Positions 21,078 through 29,410 of a stretch of DNA of 29,410 nucleotides are shown piece by piece. How positions within the stretch are numbered: position 1 is the stretch's first letter; every line of letters begins with the position of its first letter. Below the pieces are notes generated by a model. That model was given only the letters and a program-made list of their open reading frames with translations. It had not been told where the DNA came from and ran no database searches. The DNA is from Oribacterium sp. UBA4274 (GTDB taxonomy: Bacteria > Bacillota > Clostridia > Lachnospirales > Lachnospiraceae), in NCBI GenBank assembly GCA_002396005.1, contig DGVW01000045.1:1-29410 (forward strand). Reading direction: 5' to 3'. A program made the translations under genes and the position numbers.

Positions 21078-24000
21078 ATGAGGGATTATATAAAAAGCGA
21101 CAGAACAACAGTCAGAGGTCGTTCAAGAGCGCGCAGAAAGGAAATCCGCGCAAACAACAGACTTATGAAGCAACTGACATGTCTTTCCATGTCCTGTGTT
21201 GTTCTGCTTACAACTGTCTTTGGCAATGCTTCCATCAGCTTTGCCGGTAAAAAAGATGAGACTATAAACAGGATCATGGAGCAGTATGAATCCGGTGATA
21301 TCAGCAGAGATGAAGCCCGCAGAGCTCTGATCAGGAATGGCGTCAAGAGCTCCCCGATTTTTGACTTTGATGAGGACGAGGATGGCAATGCCATTGCGAC
21401 TTCAAGCGATCTCGCAAGAAAGCTCGGAGAAGCAGACCACATCATCGATGAGCAGATAGAAAAGGCTATCGAGAGTACCCGGGATTCACTGAGCAGTCTC
21501 GTTTTTGCATGGCACCATGACAATGTTGACAGAATTCTCGATGAGATATCAGATGTTGCCACCGAGAGCGAACTAAAGAAAGATAAGATTGCTTCTGACA
21601 GCGAGCTCAAAAAGACCGGAGAAGACCTGACAGCAAAAGTTGAGAAGATCATCGAGGGCGCTGCCAAGGTTGCATCATCAAGTGAGATTTTAAAAGATGA
21701 AAACGCTGATGAAGCAAATGCTGAGTCTGAAACAACAGAAGTTCGAAAGTTTTCTGACGAAGCTGAATCATCCGAATCGGCAAAGAATATATCTGATGCA
21801 GAAGAGTCTGGCGAGGAATCTAAGGTTGCTGAAGCTTCCGAGGATGTCAATTCTGATGCAGAATCATCAGAAGATCAGATTGATCTAACTGAATACCTGA
21901 CAGTTTCCTCTGCTGTAAAGAAGTATCACGATGAGTGGATCGAGTCAGAGAACTTCGATACCGGCAGCAAGATCGGTCTCACGCTTAACTTCTCAATCCC
22001 TGAGGATGTGATGTTTGATGACACGACAAACAAGGCAGTCTATACATTACCTGATGGACTTTCTTCTATATACAAGTCAACAGGCAGTATTCAGTCCGGT
22101 GATGACTCTGTTGGAACCTACAAGGTTGAGAAGGATGAGATCACAATCACATTTGACAAGTCCTTTGTAAAATCCGGAAAGGCAATCGAGGGTGTACTTT
22201 TCTTCAAGGCCCTCGTTGAGAATAAAACTGATGATGACTGCCTCACCATCGACCTCGGCGGCACAGCCGGCAGCATCAACGTATATAAGGAAGTACGGAA
22301 GTACGCAATCTCCGATGACAGGAAAGTCATCGTTACAGCAACCTACGGCGCATCAACCTTTGAGGGTGATGTAACACTTCACGCAGAGTCACTTGATGAA
22401 GCAACTAGCGCAGATGTTGAGGACGCTTTCAACGAGAAACTGAAAGAAGAGGAACTCAAGGTTTCTGACATGCTCGTTTACGATGTTTTCTTCCTGGATG
22501 AAGAGGGCAACAAGATAGAGCCTGACGGACTTGTTTCAGTCAAGATGACCTTCAATCATCCAATTGAAAAGGAGGATGATTCAGAGCTTAAGGTTTTCCA
22601 TGTCAAGAACAACGACCTTTCAGATATCGAAGATCTCACTTCTATGGAAGACACTGTAATCAATGAAAACTCAAAGGGAATGGTTAACAATGTTGAACTA
22701 GTAACAGACTCTTTTAGTATCATGGCACTAGCTAATACAAAGGCATCAGTCAAGCCGACTAAATCCATTGATATATCTTCTTATGTAAGTGATATCAACC
22801 TCTCAATAGACGGAAATCCTGTCAAGTTGTCTGATGGAGACACATGGGTTATCAATTCAAAAACAAAAACTTATACCTTTGATGTCACCTTTAGTGAAAC
22901 AAATAAACATCAGTTTGAAACTATTGATCATGACGTATGGATGTCATATCCGCTGCCTGATGGACTCGCTGTTGATGACACCAAGGAAGACCATGCATTC
23001 ACTATGAGTGTAGCCGGAGGCAAAACTATAGTCGGTAATAAATACAAAATTGTAGATAATGTGATTTACTTTAATTGGACTGAAGATGAAAATGATTTTG
23101 TTACTATCAATTCATCACCTAATGTAAGTTTTAAAGCAACTATAAATGCACAGTTCAATTTTTCCGGCAATTCAAAAACTATCAAATTTTCGGATAGCAC
23201 AGAAAGAACCGTTGTGCTGGATACAGATATAAAAGTAACAAAAAAAGGTGAGTATGATCCCAGTAATAAATGGATCAACTATACCATCACTATTAAATCA
23301 GTAGGTATATCTTATGATGTGAATGTCAATGATGTTTTAACCGGTGATTTTCTTAAATTGGACAGCAGCAGTATAAAAGTTGAAAGTAAAGTAGATGGCA
23401 AGAGCTCTGAAAAAGACTTGTCAGAACTCAACTTGACCAGTGACGATAAATCATTCTCTTTGACTATAGGTAAGATGAAGGATGATGAGAAGGTTACCAT
23501 AACTTATCACACCGAGCCATTTGTTTTGGGTTCAAATAAAGATATAAATTACAACCAAAACAACAATACAGTTAAAGTCACAACAAGAGACAACCCTGAC
23601 GGTAAAACAGCGTCAAAAAATATCCATTTTTATGATAATGTTGACAAATCTGTAGATGGCACCCCCAAGATCATAGAAGAGGATGGTCATCGCTATAAAA
23701 TCATTCCTTGGACCATCGAAATCAATAAAAACCATGCTCAGAATCTTAGTTTTGTCAAAGATACTATTGCCGAAAATTCTCAGGCATATATGTCATACTA
23801 TGGTGATGGTCTGAATATCAGAGTAAATGATTTAAACGACAATACTGTCGAAGAAAGGACGATAGCTTGGAACAGTAGTGAACTGAATAAGTCTCATAAT
23901 AGTAAAGAATCCTTTATCGGCTGGAAGTTATCAATCCCCGATAAGTATAAAAACTATTATTACAAAATAACATACAAAACAAAGGTAGCCATTGATGATT

Positions 24001-26006
24001 TATGCGATCCAGATTTTAAGGTGGTCAATACTGCCGAAATAAGTAATGGAGACACTTCTAAAAAAGAATACAAGGTTGGTGACACAGCTCATACAAAAAA
24101 AGCTCTTGAAGCCTCATCAGAAGACATAACATGGGAAATTAAAGTAAAGGTTCCTGCCAACATAAGCTACTCTACATTCTACATAAAGGATACATTGCCA
24201 TACGGACAGTTTAACAATGAGTTTTACAGTGATTCTTTTGACAAGGTTATCAGTATTACAGATAGTTCCGGCAAAGATATAAGTAACTTATGTTCTGTTA
24301 CGACTAGCACTTCGAATGAAGGCAAGCATTATGTGCAGTTTGATTTCCAAAAAAACATCACTTCTGGTGCTGAACGTTATATCATCATACGTTACAAAAC
24401 CAAGAACAACGCAGATTGGATGAAAAGAGCCATTGAATTAAACCAGCCTCAGGAAGGAGACATTAACAGACATACTAACAGAGCTACAATTAAAACTAGT
24501 GATTATAAAGCCGAAGTAAGCGATCAGATCTGTCCGCCATATCCGCCTACTAAGGAGTTAAAAAAGGACTCTCGGCTTGGCTCCGTCAAAATAAACAAAG
24601 AGAAGTATATTCTTATCACATATATACTTAGCCTGACAAATGTAAGTGATGATGACTTCAAAAATGGTCCATTAACTATTTATGATCAGTTTGATCCTAA
24701 CTTAAGCTTATGCCCGTATATTGAAAATAATGGTTATGTGAATGGTTATAACGGACGCATATCATATGTAGGTGAAAATTATCAAGTAATTGACTCTCAA
24801 GACAAAGTCAATATTGACAGTTTGTCATCAAACAAAATCAAACTGACAGCAACATCTTTGCCAAAAAATAATGGCAATTACTATTCAGAGTATAGGATCA
24901 CTTACTTCCTTGTATGCAAAAAAAGTGATGCCAATAATTTGGCACTCTATAACACTGAAGAACCTGGATATTACTCCTTTAAAAATACTGCAAAATGGGG
25001 TGATGCTACAGCAACTGTTGAAACAAAACACACCTATAACCCTGTTAGTAAGAGATATCAGGAAAAAGATAATAATATGGCCCACTATACAATCACAGTT
25101 AACCCTAACATGGATGATTTGCTAGGTGGTGCTATGATGACACTTACGGATACTTATGAAAATCTGGTTCCTGATAAGAACTCTATTGTTATCAGTACAG
25201 AAGATTCAAAGGGACCGTGCGATAATTCCATCTCTGCATCATTGGATGAGGAGAACCATACAATTATATTTACAAACATACCTGATAAGACCACGGTAGT
25301 AATTGATTATGATTGTATGCCTGTTTTCAAGACTAAAAACGTACAGATCAAGAATACAGTTAATCTCGAAGGGTATACTGATTCCGTAACAAGATGGGTG
25401 ACCTTCACCTCTACAACATCAGGTTCTTTGGGTCTTGCATGGCTGAATTTGAAAAAGGTTGATGAAGACACCGGTGAACTACTAAATGACGCTAAATTCG
25501 AACTATATCAGGTTGAAGTGGATGCAAATGGCGATGATATTCTGGATAGTCACGGTAATCCAAAACTTACTCCGGTCATAGCCACTAAAGGTGAAACTAA
25601 AGGTGAAACTATTACATTCACCACACAAACTATCAATGGCATAAATGGAACTGCCCAAATAGCCATAAATACTAACGATACGGGAGTAACATTGCTAGAT
25701 GATACAAAGTATTGTTTGGTAGAAAGTGAATGTCCTGATGGCTACACATTAAACCAAAACAATAGATATTATTTTACAATTACACTTTCAAAGGATAATG
25801 ACCCCAGCGATAAAGTGTATGATGATCCTGACAACAACATTTACCACACAGGTTCAACTATAACTATTACCAATAAAAAGTATTCTGCTTTCGCACTTCC
25901 GGATACTGGAAACATGGGAGTAAATATCATCTACATGGTTGGTTCACTTATGATAACCATCGGTGGCTTCATCTTAATTATCATGAGAAAAAGGATAGAT
26001 TTATGA
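21078..26006 (+). CDS. Large LPXTG tip adhesin of the pilus
   Basis: 1642 residues. The N-terminal export signal has an unusually long basic region (about 1-31) before its hydrophobic core (about 33-56). A charged, Ser/Glu-rich region (about 57-268) repeats a short [IV]A[ST]xS[DE][LI] motif four times. From about 272 to 560 there are adhesin-type Ig-like domains (LTLNFSIPEDV, IVTATYGASTFEGDVTLHA). A long series of DUF11/isopeptide-like beta domains follows (about 565-1460), then a C-terminal SpaA/Cna-B-like domain starting LKKVDEDTGELLNDAKFELY with E-box YCLVESECPDGY. The sorting signal is LPDTG (1607-1611), a membrane helix and MRKRIDL. Expected at the pilus tip, binding host or fibre ligands. 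Shine-Dalgarno weak (GAGAGAG). Confidence 0.88.
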   Translation: MRDYIKSDRTTVRGRSRARRKEIRANNRLMKQLTCLSMSCVVLLTTVFGNASISFAGKKDETINRIMEQYESGDISRDEARRALIRNGVKSSPIFDFDEDEDGNAIATSSDLARKLGEADHIIDEQIEKAIESTRDSLSSLVFAWHHDNVDRILDEISDVATESELKKDKIASDSELKKTGEDLTAKVEKIIEGAAKVASSSEILKDENADEANAESETTEVRKFSDEAESSESAKNISDAEESGEESKVAEASEDVNSDAESSEDQIDLTEYLTVSSAVKKYHDEWIESENFDTGSKIGLTLNFSIPEDVMFDDTTNKAVYTLPDGLSSIYKSTGSIQSGDDSVGTYKVEKDEITITFDKSFVKSGKAIEGVLFFKALVENKTDDDCLTIDLGGTAGSINVYKEVRKYAISDDRKVIVTATYGASTFEGDVTLHAESLDEATSADVEDAFNEKLKEEELKVSDMLVYDVFFLDEEGNKIEPDGLVSVKMTFNHPIEKEDDSELKVFHVKNNDLSDIEDLTSMEDTVINENSKGMVNNVELVTDSFSIMALANTKASVKPTKSIDISSYVSDINLSIDGNPVKLSDGDTWVINSKTKTYTFDVTFSETNKHQFETIDHDVWMSYPLPDGLAVDDTKEDHAFTMSVAGGKTIVGNKYKIVDNVIYFNWTEDENDFVTINSSPNVSFKATINAQFNFSGNSKTIKFSDSTERTVVLDTDIKVTKKGEYDPSNKWINYTITIKSVGISYDVNVNDVLTGDFLKLDSSSIKVESKVDGKSSEKDLSELNLTSDDKSFSLTIGKMKDDEKVTITYHTEPFVLGSNKDINYNQNNNTVKVTTRDNPDGKTASKNIHFYDNVDKSVDGTPKIIEEDGHRYKIIPWTIEINKNHAQNLSFVKDTIAENSQAYMSYYGDGLNIRVNDLNDNTVEERTIAWNSSELNKSHNSKESFIGWKLSIPDKYKNYYYKITYKTKVAIDDLCDPDFKVVNTAEISNGDTSKKEYKVGDTAHTKKALEASSEDITWEIKVKVPANISYSTFYIKDTLPYGQFNNEFYSDSFDKVISITDSSGKDISNLCSVTTSTSNEGKHYVQFDFQKNITSGAERYIIIRYKTKNNADWMKRAIELNQPQEGDINRHTNRATIKTSDYKAEVSDQICPPYPPTKELKKDSRLGSVKINKEKYILITYILSLTNVSDDDFKNGPLTIYDQFDPNLSLCPYIENNGYVNGYNGRISYVGENYQVIDSQDKVNIDSLSSNKIKLTATSLPKNNGNYYSEYRITYFLVCKKSDANNLALYNTEEPGYYSFKNTAKWGDATATVETKHTYNPVSKRYQEKDNNMAHYTITVNPNMDDLLGGAMMTLTDTYENLVPDKNSIVISTEDSKGPCDNSISASLDEENHTIIFTNIPDKTTVVIDYDCMPVFKTKNVQIKNTVNLEGYTDSVTRWVTFTSTTSGSLGLAWLNLKKVDEDTGELLNDAKFELYQVEVDANGDDILDSHGNPKLTPVIATKGETKGETITFTTQTINGINGTAQIAINTNDTGVTLLDDTKYCLVESECPDGYTLNQNNRYYFTITLSKDNDPSDKVYDDPDNNIYHTGSTITITNKKYSAFALPDTGNMGVNIIYMVGSLMITIGGFILIIMRKRIDL

Positions 26007-26014
26007 TTTAATTC

Positions 26015-26047
26015 ATTAAAAGTTTGCGGGCTCCGCAAACTTTTAAT
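26015..26047 (+). terminator. Terminator after the tip adhesin
   Basis: A perfect 15-bp stem, ATTAAAAGTTTGCGG (26015-26029) with CCGCAAACTTTTAAT (26033-26047), and a three-base loop. The descending arm supplies TTTT but no long T-tract follows, so leakage into the backbone pilin is possible. Confidence 0.85.
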
Positions 26048-26150
26048 ATCCGAATTAACTTTTCAAAAATTATTTTGTTTTTAAGTTTTTTTATAACCCG
26101 TTGTGAGTAATATAAACACTCGTAAGGGACAAAAAAACTGAATATATAAT

Positions 26151-26156
26151 GAGGAG
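26151..26156 (+). promoter_or_regulatory. Strong ribosome-binding site of the backbone pilin
   Basis: GAGGAG nine bases before the ATG. It is clearly better than the sites of the minor pilin and tip adhesin. Confidence 0.7.
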
Positions 26157-26165
26157 TATAGAATA

Positions 26166-27899
26166 ATGAGAAAAAACAAATTTATTGCTTTAGCACTCGC
26201 TGCAGGCATGACATTTTGCAATGTCGCAGCAACAGGAATAATTGCTTACGCTGCTGACACAACTAAATCTGCTAATAATTCTACTAGTAATTTTGATCTT
26301 AAGATTACCAACTCAGGCAGCACAACACACACTTTTGAAATCTATCAGATATTCAAAGGAACATTAAGTGAAGAAAATGGTGTAAAGACTCTTTCCGATA
26401 TCGAGTGGGGTGATGGAGTTAATTCAAATTCAGGTTATGCCAAAGATCATGAAGCTACAGCCGCTGCAAATGAGATCTCAACTGTGGCTGATGCTGAAAA
26501 GTTTGCAGATGATATCAATTCATCACTTAGCAATCCTACAATGTCAGTTGACGTTGATGCAGGCAAAGATACTACAGTTTCTCTTCCTGCAGGTTACTAT
26601 CTGGTAAAGGATAAGGACTCAACACAGACCGGTGATAATGCAGCTTATACACAGTTCCTCTTAAGAGTAGTTGGTGATGCTGAGGCAACAACCAAGCTTG
26701 ACGCTCCTTCATCTCTGAAGAAGGTAAAGGAGAACAACTCTTTAAATACTGAAAAAGCTGAGGATGAGGATGCAAGAATCAGCGGATTCGCTGTAGGAGT
26801 TCAATATAACGATGTTGCTGATTACAGCATCGGAGAAGCTATCCCTTATGAGCTTGTTGGTACACTTCCTTCAAATTATGATAAGTATGAGACTTATAAG
26901 TATGAGTTCGTAGATACTATGTCTGCCGGACTTACCCTTAATCAGTCTGAAGATAAAATAAAGGTTTACGTCAAGGCTTCTAAAGATGCTGTAAAGGAAG
27001 ATGACATTACTTCAGCGGCCACTATAACAAAAGATGATCACAACCTTAAGGTTTCATTCAACGACCTTAAGAAAGCTTATCCATCAGCTACAAAGGATTC
27101 TGTTTTCGTCGTAAGATACGAAGCAAGTCTGAATTCAAACGCTGTTATCGGTCTTAACGGTAATGATAACACCTTCCACCTTGTATACTCAAACAACCCG
27201 AACAAGGGCGGTGAAGGCAGCACAGGTGAGACTCCTGATGACAAGAACATCGTTTTCACTTATGAGCTAGATAATACAAAGATTACATACATTTCAGCTG
27301 AAGACTATACTAAGTTAAACGATACAGATAAAACTGCTTACGCAGAAGCAAGCTATGACCTTGATAGCAACGGTACAGCAGAGACTGTTTATAAGAAGGT
27401 TCTTTCAGGTGCCAAGTTCAAGCTTTATGATGCAGATAATGGTGGCAAAGGTGCTGTTGTTACAGACGGTAAGTTCGTTGAGTGGACAACAGATGCTACA
27501 AAGGTTACAGAACTTGTTTCAGGAACTGACGGTCTTGTAAAGATTGCCGGTCTTGATGAGGGAACTTACTATCTCGAAGAGACAGCTGCTCCTACAGGTT
27601 ACAACAAGCTTACAAAGCGTGTTAAAATTGCTATCGAAGCTACAACAGCCAATAACCAGAATTGGAACGAGCAAGCTGAGGATGCATTAACAGCTCTTTC
27701 AGTAAAGCTCAACGATGGTGCAGCACTTGCCGGTAACGCAACAAGCGGTATCGTTTCAACTGAGATCGTCAACATGCCTGGTGCAGTTCTTCCTTCAACC
27801 GGTGGCATGGGTACAACAATCCTTTATGTAATCGGTGGTATCCTCGTAATTGGTGGTGGTGTTGCAATCTTCATCAAGAGAAAAAAGGATGCTGAGTAA
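26166..27899 (+). CDS. Major (backbone) pilin, isopeptide-forming LPXTG protein
   Basis: 577 residues. Signal peptide (KFIALALAAGMTFCNVAA, cleavage near AYAAD), an N-terminal pilin domain (about 40-175) ending with GYYLVKDKD and FLLRV, then a fimbrial isopeptide D2-like domain (about 200-350: AIPYELVGTLPSNYD, YEFVDTMSAGLTL). A C-terminal SpaA/Cna-B domain has Lys in the KKVLSGAKFKLY strand and the E-box YYLEETAAPTGY; these features predict internal isopeptide bonds. Sorting signal LPSTG (542-546), a Gly-rich membrane helix and IKRKKDAE. A classical YPK pilin motif is not obvious; Lys residues at SSLKKVKEN before the D2 domain are candidates for the polymerising lysine. Strong Shine-Dalgarno and translation-friendly codons fit an abundant protein. 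Confidence 0.93.
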   Translation: MRKNKFIALALAAGMTFCNVAATGIIAYAADTTKSANNSTSNFDLKITNSGSTTHTFEIYQIFKGTLSEENGVKTLSDIEWGDGVNSNSGYAKDHEATAAANEISTVADAEKFADDINSSLSNPTMSVDVDAGKDTTVSLPAGYYLVKDKDSTQTGDNAAYTQFLLRVVGDAEATTKLDAPSSLKKVKENNSLNTEKAEDEDARISGFAVGVQYNDVADYSIGEAIPYELVGTLPSNYDKYETYKYEFVDTMSAGLTLNQSEDKIKVYVKASKDAVKEDDITSAATITKDDHNLKVSFNDLKKAYPSATKDSVFVVRYEASLNSNAVIGLNGNDNTFHLVYSNNPNKGGEGSTGETPDDKNIVFTYELDNTKITYISAEDYTKLNDTDKTAYAEASYDLDSNGTAETVYKKVLSGAKFKLYDADNGGKGAVVTDGKFVEWTTDATKVTELVSGTDGLVKIAGLDEGTYYLEETAAPTGYNKLTKRVKIAIEATTANNQNWNEQAEDALTALSVKLNDGAALAGNATSGIVSTEIVNMPGAVLPSTGGMGTTILYVIGGILVIGGGVAIFIKRKKDAE

Positions 27900-27934
27900 G
27901 TTATCGTAACTTAACTTTTGACGAATGATATATT

Positions 27935-27966
27935 GAAGGCGGGGGACATGTCCTTCGCCTTCTTTT
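27935..27966 (+). terminator. Partial terminator between backbone pilin and sortase
   Basis: GAAGGCG (27935-27941) pairs with CGCCTTC (27956-27962), with an inner GGAC/GTCC dyad, followed by TTTT. No separate sortase promoter was seen, so readthrough is expected. Confidence 0.72.
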
Positions 27967-27990
27967 AAATACATCATCAAGGAAAATATT

Positions 27991-28893
27991 ATGGCAAAAA
28001 AGAAATCCTCACTAACATCTAACATATTTACGGTAGTAATAATCCTTGTCATGCTGGCCGGTATAGGACTGCTTCTTTACCCGACCATAAGTGAACGGTG
28101 GAATGCCATCCATCAGTCAAGAATCATCGCCGGCTATACCAAGCAGATTCAGGCACATAACGAGGCTCGCGTTAAGGAAATGTGGGATAAAGCAGTAAAG
28201 TATAATGAAGCCCTTCTGTCAAAGCCTGATCGCTACAAGCTTAGTGATGAAGAGATGGAAGAGTATATGTCTACTCTTGATGCTACAGGCACAGGAATTA
28301 TGGGCTACATCACCATTCCAAAGATCGATGTAGAACTTCCAATCTATCACACAACAGATGAAGCAGTTCTTCAGATTGGTGTCGGACACATCCCGGGTAC
28401 ATCACTTCCGGTAGGTGGAGAAAGCACTCATGCAGTTCTGTCAGGTCACAGAGGACTTCCTTCTGCCAAACTTTTCACAAGACTTGATGAAGTTTTGGTG
28501 GGAGATACATTTGCACTGCACATACTGGACAAGGTTCTCATCTATACCGTCGATGATATAAAGGTGGTGCTTCCTGAGGAAGCGGATCTCATCGATATCG
28601 TGGAGGGCAAGGACTACTGCACACTCATCACCTGCACGCCTTACGGAGTGAACACGCACCGTATGCTGGTTAGGGGTGAGCACACAGAAACCATCACTGA
28701 AGAGGAGTACAAGGCGAGAAACTTTATCGCGGATACTGTTTCTGATGATGCAGCTCAAACTGACATAGGTGATCAGGGCAGGGCCATACCTGACTGGCTG
28801 CCACTTGCATTTGCGATATGCGCTTTCCTGATTCTCGGCTTTGCACTGTTCGTGCCTGTAAAGAAAAAGAAAAAAGACGATACAGCTTCGTAA
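27991..28893 (+). CDS. Class C (pilin-polymerising) sortase
   Basis: 300 residues. N-terminal TM (about 11-31), a helical linker region, the sortase beta-barrel (about 100-230) and a C-terminal TM (about 270-290) with a Lys-rich tail; two TM segments are typical of class C. The catalytic residues are H153 (LSGHRGLP), C215 (LITCTPYG) and R224 (NTHR). The enzyme cleaves LPXTG-like signals and joins pilins through lysine side chains on the cell surface. The usual Asp-Pro-aromatic lid motif is not evident; the region reads LLSKPDRYKLSDE. Being the only sortase in the locus, it probably handles all three pilins. AAGGAA serves as Shine-Dalgarno. Confidence 0.94.
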   Translation: MAKKKSSLTSNIFTVVIILVMLAGIGLLLYPTISERWNAIHQSRIIAGYTKQIQAHNEARVKEMWDKAVKYNEALLSKPDRYKLSDEEMEEYMSTLDATGTGIMGYITIPKIDVELPIYHTTDEAVLQIGVGHIPGTSLPVGGESTHAVLSGHRGLPSAKLFTRLDEVLVGDTFALHILDKVLIYTVDDIKVVLPEEADLIDIVEGKDYCTLITCTPYGVNTHRMLVRGEHTETITEEEYKARNFIADTVSDDAAQTDIGDQGRAIPDWLPLAFAICAFLILGFALFVPVKKKKKDDTAS

Positions 28894-28990
28894 GCAGCAT
28901 TATGATGGTTTGTTAGCATGAAAGTTACTGCGCAAAGCTATGCAGCTAAAAATACACGGAATATTTAAAAAAACAACTAAACAAAAATGG

Positions 28991-29028
28991 AGCCGGTGAT
29001 TCTCGATGGATCACCGGCTTTAGTGCAT
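28991..29028. terminator. Terminator-like hairpin after the sortase gene
   Basis: AGCCGGTGAT (28991-29000) pairs with ATCACCGGCT (29010-29019) around nine bases. On the plus strand TTTAGTG follows, a weak tract. On the minus strand the arm is followed two bases later by five T, so it may act better for leftward transcripts. Confidence 0.65.
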
Positions 29029-29043
29029 TTTGGTATTATCACG

Positions 29044-29072
29044 TTGACAATCGTAAACAATTAAAATATTAT
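29044..29072 (+). promoter_or_regulatory. Near-consensus promoter of the Rpn-like gene
   Basis: A perfect TTGACA (29044-29049), a 17-nt spacer and TATTAT (29067-29072). The predicted start near 29079 leaves a leader of about 130 nt containing a small CCCTATTCAGGG dyad. Confidence 0.75.
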
Positions 29073-29210
29073 AACAACCATCTGCAATAAAAAATCTCTA
29101 TAAGCAGATAGTTTTCAGTACTGATATAATCTTTTATCCCTATTCAGGGAGAAAAATCCAAATATTACTAATCATGATGATATAATAAAAACTAACAGCA
29201 AAGGAATGCA

Positions 29211-29410
29211 ATGTTAATGAGTAATAGAAAAAAGAAACCTTTTGATCAGTTGACTATCACCGATAATTACATGTTTCAGGCGGTCATGAAGGAACCAAAA
29301 CATGTAAAACCTCTTCTTGAGATGATTATCGGGAAAAAGATACATAAAGTTGTGGTCGTTGACCGTGAGAAGACCGTGGAGACCGGATATGATGCCAGAG
29401 GCATTCGCAT
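29211..29410 (+). CDS. Rpn-family (PD-(D/E)XK) recombination-promoting nuclease/putative transposase, 5' part
   Basis: The first 66 codons are present; the gene runs off the right edge. The protein opens MLMSNRKKKPFDQLTITDNY and continues with MFQAVM, then PLLEMIIGKKI. This matches the N-terminus of Rpn/PDDEXK_2 proteins, where LTxTDxxMFxxVM...LLExIL is usual and an early acidic active-site residue follows. The family comprises DNA nucleases that promote recombination and are frequently multi-copy and mobile. The start at 29211 has AAGGA upstream; a second ATG at 29217 is also possible. The catalytic core is mostly outside the window, so activity cannot be judged. Confidence 0.82.
   Translation, partial: MLMSNRKKKPFDQLTITDNYMFQAVMKEPKHVKPLLEMIIGKKIHKVVVVDREKTVETGYDARGIR

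Noticed and set aside
21086..21850. 254-codon open frame on the minus strand
   Set aside because: Composed almost wholly of Ser/Leu/Ala from the complement of a Glu/Ser-rich coding region; antisense shadow of the adhesin gene.
1..29410. CRISPR arrays, insertion sequences, prophage genes
   Set aside because: No regularly spaced repeats, transposase with terminal repeats, or phage structural genes were seen; the only candidate mobility-related gene is the partial Rpn-like frame at the right edge.

Overview
The window looks like a chromosomal segment from a Clostridia (Firmicutes) bacterium, most likely a Lachnospiraceae gut or rumen anaerobe. This is inferred from gene content and order: an MsmK-type sugar ATPase beside a CdaR-like regulator, ftsE-ftsX-M23 hydrolase-ctp, cysS-mrnC-rlmB, and a sortase C pilus locus with D2-type pilins. 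Composition is moderate GC with AT-rich intergenic regions, and Shine-Dalgarno sites are mostly AGGAG-like. No rRNA, CRISPR array, insertion sequence or phage module was seen.

Layout. 1-2064: the C-terminal part of a sugar ABC ATPase, a strong terminator, and a PucR/CdaR-type regulator with its own promoter. 2126-7187: cell-envelope block of ftsE (with an unusual acidic tail), ftsX overlapping it, a secreted coiled-coil M23 murein hydrolase (EnvC/PcsB type), then a ctp-type S41 protease whose promoter places the predicted transcript start on the ATG. 7283-10423: ispF, a convergent DagK-like lipid kinase, and a divergent HtrA protease. 10507-13446: a 25-bp tandem duplication abutting the cysS promoter, then cysS-mrnC-rlmB. 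13516-15709: a DUF1275 membrane protein, aroE, an HPr-like protein lacking the phosphorylatable histidine, a two-way terminator, and tRNA-Thr(GGT) on the minus strand. 15997-19124: a secreted transglutaminase-like protein, trxA, a short attenuator-like leader RNA, and pyrC.

19125-20139 is a gene-poor scar. On the minus strand it keeps the C-terminal end of an N-carbamoylputrescine amidase (aguB) and an internally deleted remnant of carboxynorspermidine decarboxylase (nspC). These are apparent remains of a lost polyamine operon. They abut a complete sortase-dependent pilus locus (20140-28893): minor/anchor pilin, a 1642-residue tip adhesin, an LPXTG backbone pilin and a class C sortase. The window ends inside an Rpn/PD-(D/E)XK-type nuclease gene, a family linked to mobile DNA, so the pilus locus may be an acquired insertion.

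How the genes work together. FtsEX is expected to gate the secreted M23 hydrolase at division. The sortase should polymerise backbone pilin and join the tip and base subunits. The leaders at 17620-17712 and 19978-20100 contain mutually exclusive hairpins and are the best candidates for undescribed cis-regulatory RNAs. All functional calls come from reading motifs; no database search was run.
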